This document shows positions 44,579 to 55,341 of a stretch of DNA of 64,000 bases, piece by piece. The DNA is from Collinsella sp. An268 (GTDB taxonomy: Bacteria > Actinomycetota > Coriobacteriia > Coriobacteriales > Coriobacteriaceae), in NCBI RefSeq assembly GCF_002159765.1, contig NZ_NFJH01000001.1:358749-422748 (forward strand). The letters are read 5' to 3'. Position 1 is the stretch's first letter, and each line of letters starts with the position of its first letter. A program made the position numbers and the translations under genes. The notes beneath the pieces were generated by a model, which did no database searches, was not told where the DNA came from, and was given only the letters and a program-made list of their open reading frames with translations.

Positions 44579-44613
44579 GGGGAGGGCACGCAGCGGTGTC
44601 CTCCCCTCTTTTT
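44579..44613 (+). terminator. Rho-independent terminator of glgA
   Basis: An 11-bp stem GGGGAGGGCAC/GTGTCCTCCCC (one G-U pair) is followed by TCTTTTT, 32 nt after the glgA stop. Confidence 0.88.
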
Positions 44614-44669
44614 GTGCCACGGAGAAGGCAAACCTGTTGAATATCATCGTCTGCCACCGGCTCGTCCCT

Positions 44670-44708
44670 TATAATGGGTGAGCTGCCCATTTCTTGACGT
44701 CATGTCAA
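44670..44708 (+). promoter_or_regulatory. Promoter -10 and operator-like inverted repeat upstream of the amylase-MalQ gene
   Basis: A perfect TATAAT (44670-44675) has no good -35 at the right distance. Downstream, TTGAC-gtcat-GTCAA (44694-44708) is a perfect inverted repeat in the transcribed leader, well placed for a repressor or activator. The gene starts 39 nt further on. Confidence 0.45.
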
Positions 44709-44747
44709 ATAGGTAACACACGGGCGGTTGTTAGAACGGAACTATCC

Positions 44748-47700
44748 ATGAAGCTCATCCACCATTCCCGCCTCCCCGAGTACCGCGAGCCCTTCGGTGC
44801 GGTCACGGCGGGGAGCACGGTCTCCCTATCCCTTCGCATAGAGGACGCTCCCGACGCGCCGCTCTCCGTCAGGCTGCGCACCTGGGTCGACGGCAAGGGG
44901 GAGCGTCTGCACACCATGCAGCAGGGCGAAGACGGGCTCTGGCATGCGAGCCTCGCCTGCCCCCGCCCCTCCAACGTCTGGTACACGTTCCACGTCTCCT
45001 GGGAGGAGGGCGATACGGGACGCCTCGCCCATCTCGGCGCCCCGCAAGGCCATACGGGCGGCGAGGGCGTCATGTACGACTACGCCGGCTGCCCGTCCTT
45101 CCAGATCAGCGTGTACCGCCACCGCGCCGTGCGCCCCGCATGGTACGAGAAGGGCATGGTCTACCAGATCTTCCCCGACCGCTACCGCCGTGACGATAAC
45201 TGGCGCGAGCGCACCGAGGCGGCGCTCGCCCGCCCGCGCAACGGCGTGCAGCGCCGCCTCATCGAGGACTGGTGGGAGCCACCCGTCTACGAGCGCAACG
45301 AGGACGGCTCCATAAAATACTGGGACTTCTACGGCGGCTCGCTCAAGGGCATCGAGGAGGACCTCCCCCGCCTGTCTGAGCTCGGCATCACGGCCATCTA
45401 CCTCAACCCCATCTTCGAGGCAGCGAGCAACCACCGCTACGATACCGCCGACTACCTCACGATCGACCCTATCCTCGGCACCGAGGAGGACTTCCGGGAT
45501 CTCTGCGCCGCGGCGGAGAAGCTGGGCATGCACATCATCCTCGACGGCGTGTTCAACCACACCGGCGACGACTCGCTCTACTTCAACCGCTTTGGCAACT
45601 ACCCCGGCGACGGCGCCTGGAACAACCCCGCCTCGCCGTGGCGCGACGCCTATGAGTTCAACGACGACGGCACCTACAAGTGCTGGTGGGGTATCGACAA
45701 CATGCCCGACTTCAACCAGGACTCCCCCTTGGTGCGCGAGCTGCTTCTGGGCGAGGACGGGGTCATCCGCCACTGGACGCGCGCCGGCGCCCACGGCTGG
45801 CGCCTTGATGTCGCCGACGAGCTCCACGAGGACCTCATCGCCGACATCAAGGAGACGCTGCTCCAGGAGAAGCCAGACGGCCTGCTTCTGGGCGAGGTCT
45901 GGGAGGACGCCTCCAACAAGATGAGCTACGGCCAGCCCCGCCACTACCTGCAGGGCGACGAGCTCGACTCCGCCATGAACTACCCCTTCCGCACCATGGT
46001 GATCGACTTCCTCATGGGAAACATCGATGCCGCCGAGGCTGCCGAGGTTATCTGGAGCCTTGTGGAGAACTACCCGCCCGAGGCGCTCGCCTGCGCCCTC
46101 AACCTTCTGGGAAGCCACGACCGGCCGCGCATCGCGAGCGTGCTCGGCGGCGGCCCCGACGAGAGCAAGCTCCCCGAGGAGGAGCGCGGGCGCTGGCGCC
46201 TGTCGCCCGAGGCGATGGGCCTCGCGAAGGCGCGCTTCTGGCTCGCGACGCTCATGCAGATGACGTTCCCGGGCGTCCCCTCCATCTACTACGGCGACGA
46301 GTACGGTCTCGAGGGGCTCTCGGATCCCGGCAACCGCCGCGGCCTGCCGCGTCCCGGCGACCCGCACGAGTACGATATGGAGACCATCATCAAGAACGCC
46401 GCGGGCGTCCGCCGCGAGCTCCCGGTGCTCGTCGACGGAACCATCCGCCCGTTCGCTCCCACCGAGGACGTCCTCGGCTACACGCGCGAGAACGAACGGG
46501 GCGAGGCCGCGACCGTCCTTATCAACCGCAGCCGCACCACGGACGCCACGGTGCGCATCCCCGCGCTCGGGGCGTGCGCAACCGACGTCGTCTCGGGTAC
46601 CGAGCTCACCGTCGGCGCCGACGGCATGTGCGAGGTCCACCTCTGGCCCTTCGGCTCCGCCGTCGTCTCCTTCCACCCCGAGGCGCGCCTGCAGAAGCCG
46701 CTCGCGCCCGGTGCGGGCGTCGTCTGCCACATCACGTCGCTTCCCACCGACGACGGGCGTCCCGGCACGCTCGGCGAGCCCGCAAAGCGCTTCATCGACC
46801 ATCTCGCCGCCATGGGATTCACGTACTGGCAGGTCCTCCCGGTGAACCCGACGGACCTCTACCGCTCACCGTACGCCGGCCCCTCGGCCTTTGCGGGAAA
46901 CATCGCGCTTCTGCCCGAGACCGAGGAGGAGCTGCGCGCCGACTACGTGCGCTGGGAGGCCGCGGGCGGTGCGGGCACCGACATCGCCTACCGCGACTAC
47001 GTCGAGGACCAGCGCTTCTGGCTCGAGCCCTACTGCGCCTTCATGGCGGTCAAGAAGCACTTTGGCGGCACGTCCCGCCATGAATGGCCCCAGGAGCTCA
47101 GCCGCTACCGCCCCCAGCTGCTCAAGGACCCGCGCTTCGCGACCGAGGCGCACATCCAGTCCTACCTGCAGTACCGCTTCGAGCTCGCGTGGCAGGAGAC
47201 CATGGGCTACGCCAACGCCCAGGGCATCCAGGTCATAGGCGACATCCCCATGTACGTGTCCGATGACTCGGCCGACGCTTGGGCTAACCCCGAGCTCTTC
47301 AATCTCGACCGCGACGGTCGCCCGACCGAGATCGCCGGGGCGCCGCCCGACAACTTCGCCCCCGAGGGCCAGGTATGGGGCAACCCCACCTACCGCTGGG
47401 ACGCGCTTCGCGCCGACGGCTACCGCTGGTGGCTCGCCCGCCTGCGCCGCGCCATACGCGTCTACGACCGCGTCCGCCTCGACCACTTCCTCGGCTTCCA
47501 CAACTTCTTCTCCATTCCCGCCGGTGCGCCCGGCTCTGAGGGCCGCTGGATCCCCGGTCCCGGCCGGGACCTCTTCGAGAAGGCTGCCTCCGAACTCGGC
47601 CCGCTGCCGTTTATCGCCGAGGACCTCGGCGTGCTCACCCCGGGCGTGCGCGCCCTCGTGAGCGCCTGCGGCTTTCCGGGGATGGATGTGCTGCTGTTTG

Positions 47701-48074
47701 AGGACTACGATATCCGCGCGGGCATCCACCCCAAGCCGGAGAAGATCCTCTACACCTCGACGCACGACACGGCGACCCTCGCCGGCTTCTGCGCCGCCAG
47801 CTATACGGGCGGCGATGAGGCCGCGTCGATGGAGCTCGCCCAGAAGCTGGTGGAGGATGCGCTCGCTAGCGACGCCGACGTGGTCATGATGCCGCTTCAG
47901 GACGTCCTGGGGCTCGGCGACGATTGCCGCATGAACGTGCCCGGCGTGGCCGAGGGCAACTGGAGCTGGCAGGCTGAGGAGGCGGATATCGCCGCTGCCG
48001 AGGCCGCCGTCGCCGCCCTGCTCTCCCGTACCGGCCGCTTCGCCGGCGAGGTGCGCGAGCCTTCCCACTTGTGA
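44748..48074 (+). CDS. Fused GH13 alpha-amylase/neopullulanase and GH77 4-alpha-glucanotransferase
   Basis: An 1108-residue two-enzyme fusion. Residues about 1-125 are an N-terminal beta domain, and 130-640 a GH13 barrel with the catalytic Asp near 354 (GWRLDVADE), Glu near 382 (LLGEVWEDA) and Asp near 458 (LLGSHDRPR). From about 645 to 1108 is a full GH77 domain (MalQ type) beginning GVVCHITSLPTDDG, with the nucleophile in VRLDHFLGFHNFF near 912 and the acid in FIAEDLG near 957. The first half would cut or debranch maltodextrin and the second would disproportionate the products. No signal peptide is seen, so action on intracellular glycogen or imported maltodextrin is likely. The ATG at 44748 has ACGGAA upstream. 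Confidence 0.93.
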   Translation: MKLIHHSRLPEYREPFGAVTAGSTVSLSLRIEDAPDAPLSVRLRTWVDGKGERLHTMQQGEDGLWHASLACPRPSNVWYTFHVSWEEGDTGRLAHLGAPQGHTGGEGVMYDYAGCPSFQISVYRHRAVRPAWYEKGMVYQIFPDRYRRDDNWRERTEAALARPRNGVQRRLIEDWWEPPVYERNEDGSIKYWDFYGGSLKGIEEDLPRLSELGITAIYLNPIFEAASNHRYDTADYLTIDPILGTEEDFRDLCAAAEKLGMHIILDGVFNHTGDDSLYFNRFGNYPGDGAWNNPASPWRDAYEFNDDGTYKCWWGIDNMPDFNQDSPLVRELLLGEDGVIRHWTRAGAHGWRLDVADELHEDLIADIKETLLQEKPDGLLLGEVWEDASNKMSYGQPRHYLQGDELDSAMNYPFRTMVIDFLMGNIDAAEAAEVIWSLVENYPPEALACALNLLGSHDRPRIASVLGGGPDESKLPEEERGRWRLSPEAMGLAKARFWLATLMQMTFPGVPSIYYGDEYGLEGLSDPGNRRGLPRPGDPHEYDMETIIKNAAGVRRELPVLVDGTIRPFAPTEDVLGYTRENERGEAATVLINRSRTTDATVRIPALGACATDVVSGTELTVGADGMCEVHLWPFGSAVVSFHPEARLQKPLAPGAGVVCHITSLPTDDGRPGTLGEPAKRFIDHLAAMGFTYWQVLPVNPTDLYRSPYAGPSAFAGNIALLPETEEELRADYVRWEAAGGAGTDIAYRDYVEDQRFWLEPYCAFMAVKKHFGGTSRHEWPQELSRYRPQLLKDPRFATEAHIQSYLQYRFELAWQETMGYANAQGIQVIGDIPMYVSDDSADAWANPELFNLDRDGRPTEIAGAPPDNFAPEGQVWGNPTYRWDALRADGYRWWLARLRRAIRVYDRVRLDHFLGFHNFFSIPAGAPGSEGRWIPGPGRDLFEKAASELGPLPFIAEDLGVLTPGVRALVSACGFPGMDVLLFEDYDIRAGIHPKPEKILYTSTHDTATLAGFCAASYTGGDEAASMELAQKLVEDALASDADVVMMPLQDVLGLGDDCRMNVPGVAEGNWSWQAEEADIAAAEAAVAALLSRTGRFAGEVREPSHL

Positions 48075-48162
48075 GCGTGAGACGCGGTTCCCATCGCTTC
48101 TGACGATGTGCCTCGCGCCGTGGGTCGAAATTGGGTAGAGTATCCGATAGTCAAACGATTCG

Positions 48163-48184
48163 GCGGCGCCCTCCGGGGCGCCGC
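48163..48184 (+). repeat. Hairpin in the leader of the FmdB-type gene
   Basis: A perfect 9-bp stem GCGGCGCCC/GGGCGCCGC with a 4-nt loop ends 22 nt before the FmdB-type start codon. There is no U-tract. Confidence 0.4.
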
Positions 48185-48206
48185 GCCATTGAAGAGGGAG
48201 TTACGA

Positions 48207-48479
48207 ATGGCACGTTACGATTACCGCTGCAGCGCCTGCGGCACCGTCTTCGAGGTCGAGCACGGCATGACCGAGCACCCCGCCGTCAGGTGCCCCTCCT
48301 GCGGGGAGCCCGCGAGCAAGGTGTTCAACGCGAGCGGCATCTCATTCCAGGGAAGCGGGTTCTACAACACCGATCAGCGCGGCGGAGGCTCCGCCACGGC
48401 CGCTACGTCGGGCACCGCGGATTCCGGCGCCGCGGAGACGCACGCCTGCGAGAACTGCCCCCACAAGGCGGACAACTGA
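48207..48479 (+). CDS. FmdB-family zinc-ribbon protein
   Basis: A 90-residue protein beginning MARYDYRCSACGTVFEVEHGM, with CSAC...CPSC forming a zinc ribbon in the first 35 residues and GSGFYNTD near residue 50, the usual FmdB pattern. The Gly/Ser/Ala-rich linker ends in a second small Cys group (CENCPHK). FmdB proteins are thought to be regulatory, but no function is established here. A GAGGGAG site precedes the ATG. It converges with rsmB, whose stop lies 10 nt away. Confidence 0.85.
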   Translation: MARYDYRCSACGTVFEVEHGMTEHPAVRCPSCGEPASKVFNASGISFQGSGFYNTDQRGGGSATAATSGTADSGAAETHACENCPHKADN

Positions 48480-48489
48480 CGACGCGCGC

Positions 48490-49884
48490 CTACGTCGCCG
48501 CACGGCGCACGAGGCGCGCGCAGAAATGCCCATCGAACCCGCCGAGCATGGGGACGGTCTGCATAAGGCCGTCCCCGTTTTCATATGCCGCCAGATGGCG
48601 TGCGGCGGAAGAGAACAGGGGCTCATCGAAGATGACCGCGCGCGAGGGCGGCTCGAGACAGAAGCCGGCGCCCTCCGGTGACGCCAGAAACCGGGCGACC
48701 ACCTCATCGTTCTCGCTCTTGAGCACCGAGCAGGTGGCGTACCAGAGCTCCCCTCCCCGCTCGACGCGGCGCGCGGCCTCGGTAAGAAGCGCGAGCTGCA
48801 GGCCGGGCAGCGCTCCGTCCGCCGCCACCGACGCCGGATCGAGACGCCAGGGAATCTCGGGGTGGCGGCGCATGGTGCCCGTCCCGGAGCAGGGCGCGTC
48901 CACAAACACGGTGTCGAAGAGGCGCCGTCCCCCCTCATCGAGAGGCCCGAGGGCGCAGTCGAGGTCGCGGCCGTCGCCGACGACGGTCGTAATGCACCCA
49001 AGACCCGCGCGCTCGAGTCGCGATCGATTCTGGGCGGCCTTGTGCTCGTAGAGGTCGAGCGCCACGACACGGCGCGCGAACCCCGCCCGCCGGGCCTGGC
49101 ACGCCATGACAAACGTCTTGGTACCACGACCCGCACCGATCTCCAGGCACGTGCCCGGTCGCACCGCGGCGGTGGCGATGAGCTGCGCATGGGCATCGGT
49201 CACTACCGCGCGGGCCCGCTCGAAGGCACCGTCCCCGATAAGCGCGGCGACATCGATATCCACGCGGCAACCGGGTACGGGCCCGGGCGCACCGCCCATC
49301 TGCTCCTCTGCGCCCACCAGCGCGTGAAGAGCCAGGGGCGCGGGCTCCAGTTGTCCGGCAGCAAGGGCGCGAAGCGCCTCGGTCCCCCGCTCCTCCGCAA
49401 CGCTTCGCACGAGCCAAAGAGGCAGACCGGCGCACCGTGCGGCCGCTGCCATCGCGCGCTCCCCCTCTGCCACATCAGATGCCGCGAGAAAGGTCTTGGC
49501 GCCGGAAGCCACCCGGCGGAGCACGGCGTTGGCAAGACCTGCCGCACCGCGCGCCTGAGAGCGAACGAGCTCAACTCCCTGACTCACCGCGGCCTCGGGC
49601 GCCGTGTCCAGATAGAGAAGCTCAAAGGCGGAGAGGCGAAGCGCCGTCCGCACGCGCAGAGAAACCTTGGAGGGACGGTCAAGATAGCGATCGAGCGCCG
49701 CATCGAGCACGCCTTCGCTCGCCGTGACGCCGAGAACGAGGCGCCTGCAGAACGAGCGGTCGCGCGAGGAGAGCGCGGCAACGGCCGGCGTGCGATCGAT
49801 GAGCTCGCGCACGTAGGCGTCGCGCTCGGCCGCCGCGACGAGAAGGCGCAGCGCCGCCCTGCGCGCCGGGGAGAGCCTGCTCAC
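48490..49884 (-). CDS. rsmB: 16S rRNA (cytosine-967-C5)-methyltransferase RsmB
   Basis: A 464-residue protein with an N-terminal NusB-like RNA-binding domain (about residues 1-140) and a C-terminal Rossmann methyltransferase. The catalytic cysteines are in VDAPCSGTGTMRRHPE and YATCSVLKSEND, and the SAM loop is LEIGAGRGTKT. The open frame is longer, but that part lies within fmt in another phase. The GTG at 49884 overlaps the fmt stop as GTGA. No separate ribosome site is visible, so translation is probably coupled to fmt. Confidence 0.93.
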   Translation of the reverse strand: MSRLSPARRAALRLLVAAAERDAYVRELIDRTPAVAALSSRDRSFCRRLVLGVTASEGVLDAALDRYLDRPSKVSLRVRTALRLSAFELLYLDTAPEAAVSQGVELVRSQARGAAGLANAVLRRVASGAKTFLAASDVAEGERAMAAAARCAGLPLWLVRSVAEERGTEALRALAAGQLEPAPLALHALVGAEEQMGGAPGPVPGCRVDIDVAALIGDGAFERARAVVTDAHAQLIATAAVRPGTCLEIGAGRGTKTFVMACQARRAGFARRVVALDLYEHKAAQNRSRLERAGLGCITTVVGDGRDLDCALGPLDEGGRRLFDTVFVDAPCSGTGTMRRHPEIPWRLDPASVAADGALPGLQLALLTEAARRVERGGELWYATCSVLKSENDEVVARFLASPEGAGFCLEPPSRAVIFDEPLFSSAARHLAAYENGDGLMQTVPMLGGFDGHFCARLVRRAAT

Positions 49885-50813
49885 GAGAGGGGCCCCCACG
49901 TCCCCTGCTTGTCGCGCAGCCCCGCCGCCCATGCGGCGGCCCCCATCTGGCGCTTGCCGTCGGGCTTGACCTCGATGAGCTCGAGTGCGCCCGCCGCACA
50001 CCCCAGAAGCACGCGCTTGCCGGCAACGGCGTACGTCCCCTGAGCGGGAAGCGGGGCGCCCTCTCCGGACTCGACGGCGCGCGCACGCACGGCGCGCACG
50101 GCACGGCCTCCCACCTGGCAGCGCGCCGGCGCGGCGTCGCTCGAGGCGCGGACGCGCCGCGCGTTGGCGGGGGCATCCGCCTCCGGGTCGAGCCAGAGCT
50201 CCGCCTTGGCGATCTTGGCGGCGTGGGTGACGAGCGCCTCGTCCTGTTCGGTCCATACGGCAGATCCCGCGGCGATGGTGGGGAGCGTGCGAGCGAGCAG
50301 CGCGCCGCCGAGCTCGGCGAGGTCGCGGGTGAGCTCGTCGGCACCCTTTTCGCCCACCGGCGTCGAAGCCTGGGCGCAATAGGCGCCGGTGTCGACACCG
50401 TGCCCGATGCGCATGATGGAGACGCCGGCGACCTCGTCTCCGGCGAGGATGGCGCGCTGGATGGGCGCCGCCCCGCGCCAGCGAGGGAGCAGCGACGCGT
50501 GCACGTTGACGCAGCCCAAAGGCGCCATGGTGAGGACAGCATCGGGCAAGATGCAGCCGTACGCGGCGACGCAGAAGATGTCCGCCGCAGCATCCCGCAG
50601 CGCCTCGAGGGCCTCCGGGGTCATGCGCGCCGTCTCGAGCACGGGGAGCCCTAGCTCGAGCGCCGCCTCCTTGACGGGAGAGGGCTCCAGGCGCTTGCCG
50701 CGCGAGCGCACGGCATCGGGCCTCGTCACCACGAGCGCCACCTCGTGCTCGCGCGCGAGCGCCGTGAGCGAGGGCACCGCGAATGCCGGCGTACCCATGA
50801 ATACGACCCTCAT
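49881..50813 (-). CDS. fmt: Methionyl-tRNA formyltransferase
   Basis: A 310-residue enzyme that formylates initiator Met-tRNA. The N-terminal formyltransferase domain carries NVHASLLPRWRGAAPIQRAI near residue 105 (the catalytic Asn-His pair), and a third catalytic Asp lies in GHGVDTGAYC. The C-terminal tRNA-binding domain starts near residue 205. It follows def in the common def-fmt-rsmB order. Confidence 0.96.
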   Translation of the reverse strand: MRVVFMGTPAFAVPSLTALAREHEVALVVTRPDAVRSRGKRLEPSPVKEAALELGLPVLETARMTPEALEALRDAAADIFCVAAYGCILPDAVLTMAPLGCVNVHASLLPRWRGAAPIQRAILAGDEVAGVSIMRIGHGVDTGAYCAQASTPVGEKGADELTRDLAELGGALLARTLPTIAAGSAVWTEQDEALVTHAAKIAKAELWLDPEADAPANARRVRASSDAAPARCQVGGRAVRAVRARAVESGEGAPLPAQGTYAVAGKRVLLGCAAGALELIEVKPDGKRQMGAAAWAAGLRDKQGTWGPLS

Positions 50814-50860
50814 ATCCGTCTCCTCTCTGTCAAGAGCGCCCTCTATCGACCGCGCGGTCG

Positions 50861-51397
50861 CTATTCCGTATCCCCCGGCTTGGCGCCGTTAGCCAGCGCT
50901 TCCTGGTAGCTGCGCATGGCGTGCATGCGCTCGCGCGGCCCCAGGCGCTCGAACATGGTGATGCCGTGCAGGTGGTCGATCTCATGCTGCAGGCAGACGC
51001 ACATGATGTCGCCCGTCGCCTCGTAGCGCATGAGCTCGCCGTCGAGGTTCTCCGCCTCCACGACGACGTGGTCCGGCCGCTCGATCTCGCAGGTGATGCC
51101 GGGAATGGAGAGGCAGCCCTCGTTATAGGGGACCTTCGTATCTGACTGCTCGACGATGACCGGGTTGATGAGGACGTAGGGGTCGTAGTCATCGGCGGAG
51201 GTGTAGTCCACGTCGATGATGACGAGCTGGATGAGCTCGCCCACCTGGGGCGCGGCGAGGCCGCAGCCGCCGCTCTCGAACATGTCCCGCTTCATGCGCT
51301 CCACGAGCTCGACGAGCTCGGGGCCGATCTCCTCGACGGGCGCGCATTCCTCGCGCAGCCGCGGGTCGGGAGAGAGCACGATATCGTTCATCTCCAT
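50861..51397 (-). CDS. def: Peptide deformylase
   Basis: A 178-residue metalloenzyme that removes the formyl group from new proteins. All three motifs are present: GCGLAAPQ (44-51), EGCLS (93-97, metal ligand Cys95) and HEIDH (138-142, two His ligands). The ATG at 51397 has AAAGGTGAA upstream; the open frame extends back into priA in a different phase. Confidence 0.96.
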   Translation of the reverse strand: MEMNDIVLSPDPRLREECAPVEEIGPELVELVERMKRDMFESGGCGLAAPQVGELIQLVIIDVDYTSADDYDPYVLINPVIVEQSDTKVPYNEGCLSIPGITCEIERPDHVVVEAENLDGELMRYEATGDIMCVCLQHEIDHLHGITMFERLGPRERMHAMRSYQEALANGAKPGDTE

Positions 51398-51438
51398 ACG
51401 TTCACCTTTCGTGAGGGCGCGCGCCCGGTGCGGGCGCG

Positions 51439-53877
51439 TCACATGAGGTCGTAAGCATCGATGTCGACCCCCACCGTCACGCCCTGCGGGGCGGGGCGGG
51501 CGTCGAGCACCGCAGCGATCACATCTGAGATATGGTACCCCAGCGGGGACTTTATCACTACGTGAAAGCGATAGCGGTCCTTCGCACGGGCGATGACGCA
51601 CGGGTTGGGACCGAGCACGACGGGCGCCACGCGCGGGTCTCCCCCCTCGGCGAGCGAGGGAGGCGCCCCGGCATCCCCCGCTGGGAGGGGCACGGGGGCG
51701 GTCGCCGCGACCAGGCGCCTGATATCGCACGCGATCGCCGCGGCATGGCCCTCGGCCGCGTGCTCGTCACGTGCCCACACGTTGATGTTGCTCAGCCGCA
51801 CGAACGGCGGATACAGCGCCTCGGCGCGCTGGGCGCGGTCGTGTTCGGTAAAGATCGCCCGATCGTGCGTCGCGACGGCGCGGATCACGGGGTCCTCGGG
51901 AAGATAGGTCTGGATGATGACCTCACCCGGCCGTTCCCCGCGCCCTGCGCGCCCCGCGACTTGCTCGAGAAGGTCGAAGGCGCGCTCGCCGGCCCGGAAG
52001 TCAGGCATCTTGAGCGCGTAGTCCGCATTGATGACGCCCACGAGCGTGACCTCGGGAAAATCGAGCCCCTTCGCGATCATCTGCGTGCCCAGCAGCACCG
52101 CCGACTCGGCTGCGTCAAAGGCTTCCAGCAGCCTCTGGTGCCCGTCCTTGCCCTTGGTGGAGTCGGCGTCCATGCGTATGACCGCCACATCCGGCGGCAG
52201 CAGCGCGCGCAGGGCGTCCTCCACCTGCTGCGTGCCGAGCCCCATCTTGGCGAGGTAGCGGCTGCCGCACTGGGGGCAGGCGCTCCCCGGGGCGGGATAC
52301 GGCCGCACGTGGTACACCGCGCCGCAGGTGTGGCATTCGAGGGTATGCGTGCGCTCGTGGTAGGTGAGCGCCGTCGAGCAGTGCCGGCACGTGGGCACGC
52401 AGCCGCACTCGCGGCACATGAGAAACGGCGCGAACCCGCGTCGGTTGTGCAGGAGCACCGCCTTCTCTTTGCGCGCCGCCACATCGAGGAGAGCCCGCTC
52501 GAGCACGCTCGAGAACATGGAGCGGTTGCCGCCCGCGAAGGCCCGTCTGAGGTCCGCCACGACGACGCGGGGCAGGCGCGCGCCGCCGGGGCGCTCACGC
52601 ATCTCGACGCGCTGCCACCGCTGAGCGGCCCAGGTGCCGGCCCGACAGCGCTCGAGCGCCTCGGCGGAGGGGGTCGCCGAGCCCAGAACGAGGGGGAACC
52701 CCCCGCGGCGCGCCATCTCGGCGGCGACCTCGCGCGCATGGTAGCGCGGGCTCGACCCCTGCTTGTAGGACTGCTCGTGCTCCTCGTCGATGACGATGAG
52801 CCCGAGGTCGCGGAAGGGGCAGAAGAGCGCCGAGCGCGCGCCCACCACCACGCGCGCCGCCCCGGTGCGCACCATGTCCCACTGGTCGAGGCGCTCGCCC
52901 GCCGAGAGGCGGGAGTGGAAGACCGCGACGGCGTCGCCGAAGCGCGAGCGGAAGCGGCCGACGGTCTGCGCCGTGAGGGAGATCTCCGGCACGAGCACGC
53001 AGGCGGAGCGCCCATCCGCGAGCACGCGCTCGATTGCGGCGAGGTAGACCTCCGTCTTGCCGGAGCCCGTGACCCCGTCGATGAGGACCACGTCCCCCTG
53101 GCCGCGCGCATACGCCTCGGCGATGGCGGCAAGCGCCTCCCGCTGGCCATCGGTCAGATGCTCGGGTACGGAGGCACTGGCCGACGAAAGCGTCGTCGCA
53201 CCCGAGACGCCGCGCCATGCCCGGCGCTCCTCCACCGCCACGACGCCCTTCTGGGCGAGCGTGCGGATGGTGGCGGAGAGGTCAGTGTAGAGTGCCCGCA
53301 GCTCACGGGTCGTAACAGGGCCGCAGGCGAGGGCCTCGAGGAGCTGCCGCTGCCGGTGGGCCCGAACCGGTGGCTCGTAGGTGCGCCCCGCGTCCGTGAG
53401 CGACAAGACGCGCTCGTGCACCTCGGCCACCGCCGGGCGCTCGACGCGATAGGCACCGTCTGCATCCCGCACCAGACGCGGGGTGCCGCCCGGCGGCAGG
53501 AAGAGCCGGAGGCACTCGGCGAGCGGTGCCACGTATTCCCGGCTGAGCCAGAAGGCGATATCGGCGGCATATGGTGAGCAGGAGGGCGCGGCAAGCAGGG
53601 CACGCACCGGGCGCACGCGCACCGGATCTAATCCCTCCGCACCGGGAAGGTCGCCAAGGGTCTCGGCGAGCGCGACCACGTAGCCGAGGGCGGCGCGGTG
53701 CCCAAAGGTAACGAGCACCGTCGACCCAATCGCGATATCGTCGGCAAACTCCCCGGGCACCCCGTAGGCATAGGGCTCGGAGAGAGCGCGGGCAGGGATA
53801 TCGACCACCACCGACGCAAAGGCGGCTACGGTCGACTCTGCGCTAAAGAGCGCGAGCTGTTGCGGATCGGGGGCCAT
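51439..53877 (-). CDS. priA: Primosomal protein N' (PriA helicase)
   Basis: An 812-residue replication-restart helicase. The N-terminal DNA-binding domain (about 1-190) precedes the helicase core, with GVTGSGKT near residue 270, DEEH in VIDEEHEQSYKQG near 365 and GSATPS near 398. The eight zinc-binding Cys lie in four pairs (CREC, CRHC, CHTC, CPQC) between about 487 and 535. The C-terminal motif is QVAGRAGRGERPG. PriA reloads the replisome at repaired forks. It lies between metK and def, as in many actinobacteria. Confidence 0.96.
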   Translation of the reverse strand: MAPDPQQLALFSAESTVAAFASVVVDIPARALSEPYAYGVPGEFADDIAIGSTVLVTFGHRAALGYVVALAETLGDLPGAEGLDPVRVRPVRALLAAPSCSPYAADIAFWLSREYVAPLAECLRLFLPPGGTPRLVRDADGAYRVERPAVAEVHERVLSLTDAGRTYEPPVRAHRQRQLLEALACGPVTTRELRALYTDLSATIRTLAQKGVVAVEERRAWRGVSGATTLSSASASVPEHLTDGQREALAAIAEAYARGQGDVVLIDGVTGSGKTEVYLAAIERVLADGRSACVLVPEISLTAQTVGRFRSRFGDAVAVFHSRLSAGERLDQWDMVRTGAARVVVGARSALFCPFRDLGLIVIDEEHEQSYKQGSSPRYHAREVAAEMARRGGFPLVLGSATPSAEALERCRAGTWAAQRWQRVEMRERPGGARLPRVVVADLRRAFAGGNRSMFSSVLERALLDVAARKEKAVLLHNRRGFAPFLMCRECGCVPTCRHCSTALTYHERTHTLECHTCGAVYHVRPYPAPGSACPQCGSRYLAKMGLGTQQVEDALRALLPPDVAVIRMDADSTKGKDGHQRLLEAFDAAESAVLLGTQMIAKGLDFPEVTLVGVINADYALKMPDFRAGERAFDLLEQVAGRAGRGERPGEVIIQTYLPEDPVIRAVATHDRAIFTEHDRAQRAEALYPPFVRLSNINVWARDEHAAEGHAAAIACDIRRLVAATAPVPLPAGDAGAPPSLAEGGDPRVAPVVLGPNPCVIARAKDRYRFHVVIKSPLGYHISDVIAAVLDARPAPQGVTVGVDIDAYDLM

Positions 53878-53887
53878 GGGGCACCGG

Positions 53888-55168
<1,281 letters not shown>

Positions 55169-55235
55169 GGCAGTCCTTTCTGTTGCAGGCGCGCGGCCGT
55201 TACCATTCCGCGCGCCCCTTCTACGTGCAGAGCAT

Positions 55236-55267
55236 CGTACCACCCCGCCGGGACACGAGGTGGTACG
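55236..55267 (-). repeat. Hairpin between glmM and metK
   Basis: A perfect 9-bp stem CGTACCACC/GGTGGTACG encloses 14 nt. It lies 68 nt upstream of metK. There is no U-tract, so this may be an operator or a leader structure and not a terminator. Confidence 0.45.
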
Positions 55268-55341
55268 TCAGAGAAACACGATAGATGGCGTCCGCGCGGC
55301 GCGGTGCCGCGCATCGGCGTCACCGGAGCGCGGCGAGCAGG

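Noticed and set aside
42183..44690. 835-codon minus-strand frame opposite glgA
   Set aside because: It is dominated by Gly/Leu/Arg runs that are the complement of the GlgA tail repeats. It is not a real protein.
55169..55341. SAM riboswitch upstream of metK
   Set aside because: No SAM-I or SAM-II type conserved core is visible; only a 9-bp hairpin is present.
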